Part shown: in pieces, positions 59,050-64,000 of the stretch
Layout of the letters: each line of letters starts with the position of its first letter
Position numbering within the stretch: the first letter of the stretch is position 1
Assembly (NCBI GenBank): GCA_903824295.1
Contig: CAIJWE010000030.1
Span: forward strand, 1 to 64,000
Length of the DNA stretch: 64,000 bases
From: an uncultured Chlorobiaceae bacterium
GTDB taxonomy: Bacteria; Bacteroidota; Chlorobiia; Chlorobiales; Chlorobiaceae
Direction: 5' to 3'
Translations under genes and position numbers: made by a program
The notes under the pieces: model-generated
Database searches by the model: none
What the model saw: only the letters and a program-made list of their open reading frames with translations
What the model was told of the DNA's origin: nothing

Positions 59050-59331
59050 ATGGGGAATTTCTTTTTCCGACGCAGGGTGGAACAACTGCTGGGTGATGCC
59101 AGTATTACCGTTGGAGGCGACAATCCCTGGGATATCGTGGTACACGATGACCGTTTTTACCGCATACTGAAGGCCGGAGTCGACAAAAAAGTTTCCGGAC
59201 TGCTGCGGGCTCTTTCCGGGCACGGCATGTCCAGCTCTGGCAGCTTTTGTATTCGAACCACGGAGCAGAAGGAAGATTCAGGGTACCTCGATAGTTTTCA
59301 TCCAACAAAACTGACTCTCAGAACATGTTGA
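59050..59331 (+). pseudogene. decayed N-terminal copy of cyclopropane-fatty-acid synthase
   Basis: 93 codons. Residues 9-42 (VEQLLGDASITVGG, then NPWDIVVHDDRFYRIL) match the N-terminus of Cfa proteins, and match the intact gene directly downstream (LERLFEPADISING, RRWDMQIHQPLVFRR). After residue 45 the likeness is lost and the frame ends within the start of cfa (its stop overlaps the cfa ATG region by 7 bases). Best read as the leftover of a tandem cfa copy, or of a different cfa homologue. Confidence 0.65.
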
Positions 59332-60443
59332 ACAACTATTGCAAAAAACAGTTGGAGCGCCTCTTTGAGCCGGCAGATATCAGCATCAATGGCCAACGTC
59401 GGTGGGACATGCAAATCCACCAGCCGCTCGTTTTTCGTCGTACCATCACCGAAGGAAACCTTGGTCTCGGTGAGGCCTATATGGATGGATGGTGGGACTG
59501 CGCTGACCTTGAGGAGTTTTTTTTCCGACTTCTCAGTACAAAAGCTGATGAAAAAATAGTGACACCGGTAAACCTCATCGGTAAATGGATTGGCAAAACC
59601 GTCAACCTGCAACATCCTTCACGGGCATTTACCGTCGGGGAAAAACATTACAATACCGGTAACGACCTTTTTGAGACCATGCTCGACAAGCGCATGATCT
59701 ACAGTTGCGGCTACTGGAAAGAGACCGACAGCCTTGAGGAAGCGCAGGAGAAAAAACTTCGTCTGGTCTTCGACAAACTCCAGCTTCAGCCTGGAATGAG
59801 GGTGCTCGATATCGGTTGCGGCTGGGGCGGAGCTGCCCGCTTTGCGGCTGAACACTATGGCGTGTCGGTAACAGCCATAACCGTTTCAACCGAACAGGCC
59901 AAAATTGCAAAAGAAGAGTGCGCGGGTCTGCCGGTCACCATCAACGTGACCGATTACCGTACCATGCAGGGCTCTTTCGACCGGATTTATTCGATCGGCA
60001 TGTTCGAGCATGTCGGTCATAAAAATTATCGCAACTATTTCAAAATGGTCAGCAACTGCCTGAAACCGGACGGGTTGACCCTTCTGCACACCATTGGCAT
60101 CAACGAGCCCTGCACCAATGGCGATCCATGGAGCTGCAAGTACATCTTTCCAAACTCCATGCTTCCTGCCGCCAGTCAGATCACAAAAAACTACGAAGGG
60201 CTTTTCACACTCGAAGACTGGCATGTCTTTACCTATGACTACTCTTTGACACTCAAGGCATGGCATGAAAACTTTGAAAAACAGTGGCCGAAGCTGCAAT
60301 CCCGATATGACGAAAAATTTTACCGTATGTGGAGCTACTATCTCTTGAGCTTCTCAGGCTCTTTCCGGGCTCGCTCCATTCAGCTCTGGCAAGTGCTGCT
60401 CTCAAAAAACGGCCTGCCGGGCAGAACCAGCATTCCCCGGTAA
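59325..60443 (+). CDS. cfa: cyclopropane-fatty-acyl-phospholipid synthase
   Basis: 372 residues, close to E. coli Cfa in length and motifs. It adds a methylene from AdoMet across double bonds of membrane lipid acyl chains. Substrate region EGNLGLGEAYMDGWWDC near 45, EKHYNTGNDLFETMLD, AdoMet-binding VLDIGCGWGGAARFAA near 165, IGMFEHVG, and C-terminal GSFRARSIQLWQVLLS. All intact. Confidence 0.95.
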   Translation: MLNNYCKKQLERLFEPADISINGQRRWDMQIHQPLVFRRTITEGNLGLGEAYMDGWWDCADLEEFFFRLLSTKADEKIVTPVNLIGKWIGKTVNLQHPSRAFTVGEKHYNTGNDLFETMLDKRMIYSCGYWKETDSLEEAQEKKLRLVFDKLQLQPGMRVLDIGCGWGGAARFAAEHYGVSVTAITVSTEQAKIAKEECAGLPVTINVTDYRTMQGSFDRIYSIGMFEHVGHKNYRNYFKMVSNCLKPDGLTLLHTIGINEPCTNGDPWSCKYIFPNSMLPAASQITKNYEGLFTLEDWHVFTYDYSLTLKAWHENFEKQWPKLQSRYDEKFYRMWSYYLLSFSGSFRARSIQLWQVLLSKNGLPGRTSIPR

Positions 60444-60452
60444 CCCGGTTAC

Positions 60453-61724
60453 TCAGGGGTAGAGAGTGGGGCGTGCGGGAGTTCTCCGGTTGAACAGCTC
60501 AATTTGCTTGCGGCTCTCCTTCATAATCGTTTCAAGAGGCAACTGCTTTTTGATCATTTCCCGAAAAAGAGGGGTTCCTGCAAGCTGGTCAAAAAACGCC
60601 CCTCTTTTGTCGAGGCCGATCTCTCGGGGATAGAGGCGCTGAAGCTCAAGCAGCAGTGCTGCTGCCGTTCGGAAGGGGCTGAACGCTTTCCGGTCGGAGA
60701 GCGAGAGCTTCAAGCCATAGCAACGCTCTTTATTGAACTTTCCTGAGCTGGGCTGAAAAACAACGGGAGTAAACGAGACTCCCTCCAGGCGATATTTACC
60801 GAGAGCATCAACCAACGCTCCGCTTTTGATGAATGGGGCTCCGAACTGCATGAAGGGGGCATCAGTACCCCGCCCTTCGCTGAGGGTTGTCGCTTCAAGA
60901 AAGACGGTGGCAGGATAGAGTATGGCGGTCTCAACACTTCTGATATTGGGTGAAGGGCTTTTGAATCGAAACCCCTCGTACTCATCGCCAAACTTCCGGC
61001 GCCCGTACCCCTGCATTGCAATCACCCTGAGATCCAGTTGCTTAAAGCTCCTTTGTTTCAGCAACTGGGCAATTTCGCCAACCGTCATAGAGTGAAGAAA
61101 AGGGATATTGATCGCTCCGACAAAGGATTCATATCCGGGCTTCAGCATGAAACCTTGAGGAGGCAGAGGAATGACCGGATTGGGGCGATCAAGCACCATG
61201 AAGGGTATGGCAGCCTCTTCACAGGCCTCCATGGCGCTCTTCATGGTTGAAATATAGGTATAGCAGCGGGTACCGACATCCTGAAGGTCAAAAACGAGCA
61301 GGTCGATTTGGCGCAACTGGCCGATATCAGGTTTTCTGGAAACTCCGTAGAGCGAAACGACCTGCAGGGTATCCGAAACCACGCTGCTGCCAACTTTTTT
61401 TCCAGCTTCAACCTCAGCCGAAAAACCGTGCTCCGGAGCCATGAGAAACTTCAGTTTGACGCCAGCTCGAAGCATGAGGAGATAGTTCGGCTCCCCTGTT
61501 CGGCTGAGGCTTGCCGCATTGGTAATAAGCCCGACCCTCAAGCCGGAGAGTTCCCGGAATTTTGAGGCTTCAAGTCGATCGATACCGCAGAGGAGGGGTT
61601 CTGCCGAGGCAGGAAAGGCTGCAAGAGAGAACGCAATGGCAACAAAAAGAGGGGCGAGAAGCTGTTGTAAGCCCTTTTTTCTGAAATGGAAGAGCTGGGT
61701 AAAACCCTGATTGTTCATGCTCAT
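60453..61724 (-). CDS. DUF1343 family, NamZ-like exo-beta-N-acetylmuramidase
   Basis: 423 residues from the ATG at 61724, preceded by AGAGG. Signal peptide with cleavage near FPASAEP. DUF1343 marks: GLITNAASL, FMAPEHGFSAEVEAG, DLQDVGTRCYTYISTM, VLDRPNP, and LEATTLSEGRGTDAPF. Characterised members release terminal MurNAc from peptidoglycan fragments, so cell-wall recycling is the likely role. It converges with cfa (9-base gap). Confidence 0.9.
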   Translation of the reverse strand: MSMNNQGFTQLFHFRKKGLQQLLAPLFVAIAFSLAAFPASAEPLLCGIDRLEASKFRELSGLRVGLITNAASLSRTGEPNYLLMLRAGVKLKFLMAPEHGFSAEVEAGKKVGSSVVSDTLQVVSLYGVSRKPDIGQLRQIDLLVFDLQDVGTRCYTYISTMKSAMEACEEAAIPFMVLDRPNPVIPLPPQGFMLKPGYESFVGAINIPFLHSMTVGEIAQLLKQRSFKQLDLRVIAMQGYGRRKFGDEYEGFRFKSPSPNIRSVETAILYPATVFLEATTLSEGRGTDAPFMQFGAPFIKSGALVDALGKYRLEGVSFTPVVFQPSSGKFNKERCYGLKLSLSDRKAFSPFRTAAALLLELQRLYPREIGLDKRGAFFDQLAGTPLFREMIKKQLPLETIMKESRKQIELFNRRTPARPTLYP

Positions 61725-61756
61725 AAGTGCCTCTGAACGGAAGGAGGTTAATCTCA

Positions 61757-61791
61757 AAACAAAAAAGCCGCCCTTTTGAGGAGGCGGCTTT
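61757..61791 (-). terminator. terminator after tRNA-fMet
   Basis: On the minus strand AAAGCCGCC / GGCGGCTTT with a 10-base loop, followed by a T-rich run. Starts three bases after the CCA end of the tRNA. Confidence 0.85.
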
Positions 61792-61793
61792 AC

Positions 61794-61869
<76 letters not shown>

Positions 61870-61915
61870 ATGTTTGTGCTATCAATGTAAGCAATAAATA
61901 TTGATTTGCAAACTA

Positions 61916-64000
61916 TTATTGTATCTGTCTGCCATTTATTTCATTTCCTTGCGGTTCAATCAGAAAAAGCTTCCCCTCTGAGCCCTCTACGGCAAGAATC
62001 ATCCCCTCTGAAACCTCATCACGGATGGTGCGATCGGCAAGATTGGCCACAATAACCACATTTTTGCCTACCATCTCTTCAGGAGTATAGTATTTGGCAA
62101 TCCCGGCAAGCACCTGTTTTGTCACTGAACCAACCTGCAACTGAAGTTTCAGGAGTTTCGCCGCTTTATGAACTTTTTCGGCAGAGATGACGCGTGCAAT
62201 CCTCAGGTCAACCTTGAGAAAGTCATCAAAGCTGATGACCGGTTTAAACTCCATCTTTTGCTGTTCCTCTCCAGTCTCACGCTTCAGGGCGTCAGCCAGC
62301 AACCCCTCAATTTTTGCAAGTTCCGGCGCAATATCGCTCGCCTCTATTTTTGTATAAAGAATCTCGGACTTCTCCCTGATTTTGTGTCCCTGGTGAAGCC
62401 CCGGCAAAAGAAGTTCGGCAACAAGAGATTTTCCGGCCGTTACCAGCTCTTCAATGCGCCCGTCAAAGCCGAGCATGGCATGAATGCGGTTGCAGGTTTC
62501 GGGAATAACCGGAAAGAGGGCTATGGAGAGCGCATGACAAAGATTGAGCGAAAGAGCCATCGTTCTTGCAGCAGCCTCGCGGTCGATTTTGATCACTTTC
62601 CACGGCTCTGACACGGTAAGGAAGCGGTTAGCTGCCCTCGCAATATCCATGCCGAGAGAGGCGGCCTCCCTGAAGTGAAACCCTTCATAAGCCGAATCAA
62701 GCTGCTCAAGGCTTTCGGCCCAGTTGATTCCGAGCCCATTCCACTCTTCAGCAGTAGAGAGACAAGGTACCTCGCCACCAAAGCGGCTGTTGGTAAAATC
62801 AACCGACCTCTTGATAAAGTTTCCCAAAGTATCGGCCAGTTCACCATTGGTTCGGTTCTGAAAGTCCTGCCAACTGAAATCAGAATCCTTGTTTTCAGGA
62901 TAATTCATCGCAATGCTGTAACGGAGAGTATCTGCCGGGAATTTTTCAAGAAACTCGCCAAGATAGACGGCATAGTTCCTCGACTTCGAAAACTTTCGTC
63001 CTTCAAAGTTCATGAACTCCGAGGCTGGGACATTGTCGGCAAGATTATAGCGACCATCTTGACGTCCCTCATTCCATGCCATCAGGATTGCGGGCAGCAT
63101 CAGCGTATGGAAGACAACATTATCTTTGCCGATAAATTGAACGAGGCGGCACTCGGGGTTCTGCCAGTACTCTTTCCATCGCTCACGACGCCCCTGCTGC
63201 TCGGCCCACGCCTTTGTAAAGGAGATATAGCCAAGCACCGCATCAAACCAGACATAGAGCACCTTGCCCAAAGCCTCTTCATTCTCAAGAGGCACCTTGA
63301 TCCCCCACCCGAGATCACGGGTTATCGCCCGATCTTTCAGCCCCTGGTTCAACCACGTATGGGTGTAATTAACCACATTCTGCCGCCACGTTTCCTCATG
63401 CTCCTGCACATAGTTCTCAAGCTGATTCTGAAAACGACCGAGCGGGAAATACCAGTGCATGGTCTCGCGAAGTTCCGGTGTTGCATCCGAGAGCTTGCTT
63501 TTCGGGTTGATGAGCTCAAGCGGGCTTAAATGAGTACCGCACTGTTCGCACTGATCGCCGTTGGCCTCCGTATTGTTGCAGATCGGGCAGGTACCGGTCA
63601 CATAGCGATCCGAAAGAAAGCGGTCGGCCTTGCGGTCAAAAAAAAGCTTTTCGCTCTTTTTGATAAAAATTCCCTTCTCTTCAATGTCAAGAAAAAATTC
63701 CTGGGCTGTCTGGTGATGAAGCTCTGAGGTTGTTCTTCCATAATAATCAAAAGAGATGCCGCACTTCGAAAATGCCGCCATGTTCATCTGATGATAGCGG
63801 TCAACAACATCTCGGGGTGAAATACCCTCTTTTTCGGCTGTAATGGTAATGGGTACGCCGTGTTCATCCGAACCGCCGATATGAATGATATCCTCACCCT
63901 TGAGCCGTTTATAGCGGACATATAGATCAGCAGGAAGATAGACGCCTGCCAGATGACCAAGATGAACCGGGCCGTTGGCATAGGGAAGTGCTGTGGTGAC
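61916..64000 (-). CDS. metG: methionyl-tRNA synthetase, partial at the right edge
   Basis: 695 residues visible; the N-terminal few residues lie outside the window. Charges both methionine tRNAs. The edge starts inside VTTALPYANGPVHLGHLAGVY with the HLGH (HIGH-type) motif, then IGGSDEHG, a zinc knuckle (CPICNNTEANGDQCEQCG), the FSKS form of KMSKS in GRKFSKSRNY, and the C-terminal EMAPII-like tRNA-binding domain (FDDFLKVDLRIARVISAEKV). The reading frame is open from 64000 without break. Confidence 0.96.
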   Translation of the reverse strand, partial: VTTALPYANGPVHLGHLAGVYLPADLYVRYKRLKGEDIIHIGGSDEHGVPITITAEKEGISPRDVVDRYHQMNMAAFSKCGISFDYYGRTTSELHHQTAQEFFLDIEEKGIFIKKSEKLFFDRKADRFLSDRYVTGTCPICNNTEANGDQCEQCGTHLSPLELINPKSKLSDATPELRETMHWYFPLGRFQNQLENYVQEHEETWRQNVVNYTHTWLNQGLKDRAITRDLGWGIKVPLENEEALGKVLYVWFDAVLGYISFTKAWAEQQGRRERWKEYWQNPECRLVQFIGKDNVVFHTLMLPAILMAWNEGRQDGRYNLADNVPASEFMNFEGRKFSKSRNYAVYLGEFLEKFPADTLRYSIAMNYPENKDSDFSWQDFQNRTNGELADTLGNFIKRSVDFTNSRFGGEVPCLSTAEEWNGLGINWAESLEQLDSAYEGFHFREAASLGMDIARAANRFLTVSEPWKVIKIDREAAARTMALSLNLCHALSIALFPVIPETCNRIHAMLGFDGRIEELVTAGKSLVAELLLPGLHQGHKIREKSEILYTKIEASDIAPELAKIEGLLADALKRETGEEQQKMEFKPVISFDDFLKVDLRIARVISAEKVHKAAKLLKLQLQVGSVTKQVLAGIAKYYTPEEMVGKNVVIVANLADRTIRDEVSEGMILAVEGSEGKLFLIEPQGNEINGRQIQ

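Overview
The window looks like a bacterial chromosome of moderate GC, most likely a green sulfur bacterium (Chlorobium or a close relative). That placement is an inference from overall gene resemblance (an ArsA/Get3-type ATPase with an HSP20-like tail, an Amt/PII pair, an archaeal-type S-adenosylmethionine synthetase, many PAS/GAF sensor proteins); no rRNA or photosynthesis marker is present to prove it.

Left end (1-13.5 kb) is accessory. A five-gene minus-strand operon with 4-base overlaps at three of its four junctions (a 2-nt gap at the fourth) encodes a large SNF2-type helicase, a DUF4391 protein, a type III DNA methyltransferase (Mod), a DUF1016/YhcG-type nuclease and a type III restriction subunit (Res). 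mod carries a one-base frameshift that separates its catalytic DPPY motif from its AdoMet-binding motif. A small RAMA-like fragment lies beyond res. Next to this island sit an SRAP (YedK/HMCES-like) gene and, divergent from it, umuD-umuC.

13.8-40.3 kb is mostly housekeeping: rlmN, an unknown gene and adk; priA; amt with a PII gene; pgi; an anti-sigma-type ATPase; a small outer-membrane beta-barrel; a GNAT-like protein; DAHP synthase; serA; an ArsA-type ATPase; an MltD-type lytic transglycosylase; truA; then a plus-strand run of a GH13-like protein, a PfkB kinase, a Na+/solute symporter and maf, followed by a polar amino-acid ABC transporter with fused binding protein and permease.

40.4-49.9 kb is a minus-strand cluster that I read as one system: YaiO-type outer-membrane barrel, PAS/GAF/HD-GYP regulator (frameshifted at an A7 tract), sugar-nucleotide epimerase, membrane-anchored HEAT protein and membrane glycosyltransferase, followed by a membrane GGDEF protein. 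It is a candidate c-di-GMP-controlled exopolysaccharide apparatus.

50.3-64 kb holds an archaeal-type MAT gene, a G-rich repeat block before miaA, a hybrid histidine-sensor kinase convergent with a stand-alone receiver, an uncharacterised lipoprotein pair, a STAS protein with a charged AT-hook-like tail, cyclopropane-fatty-acid synthase preceded by a decayed copy of its own N-terminus, a NamZ-like DUF1343 enzyme, an initiator tRNA-fMet gene and metG, which runs off the right edge.
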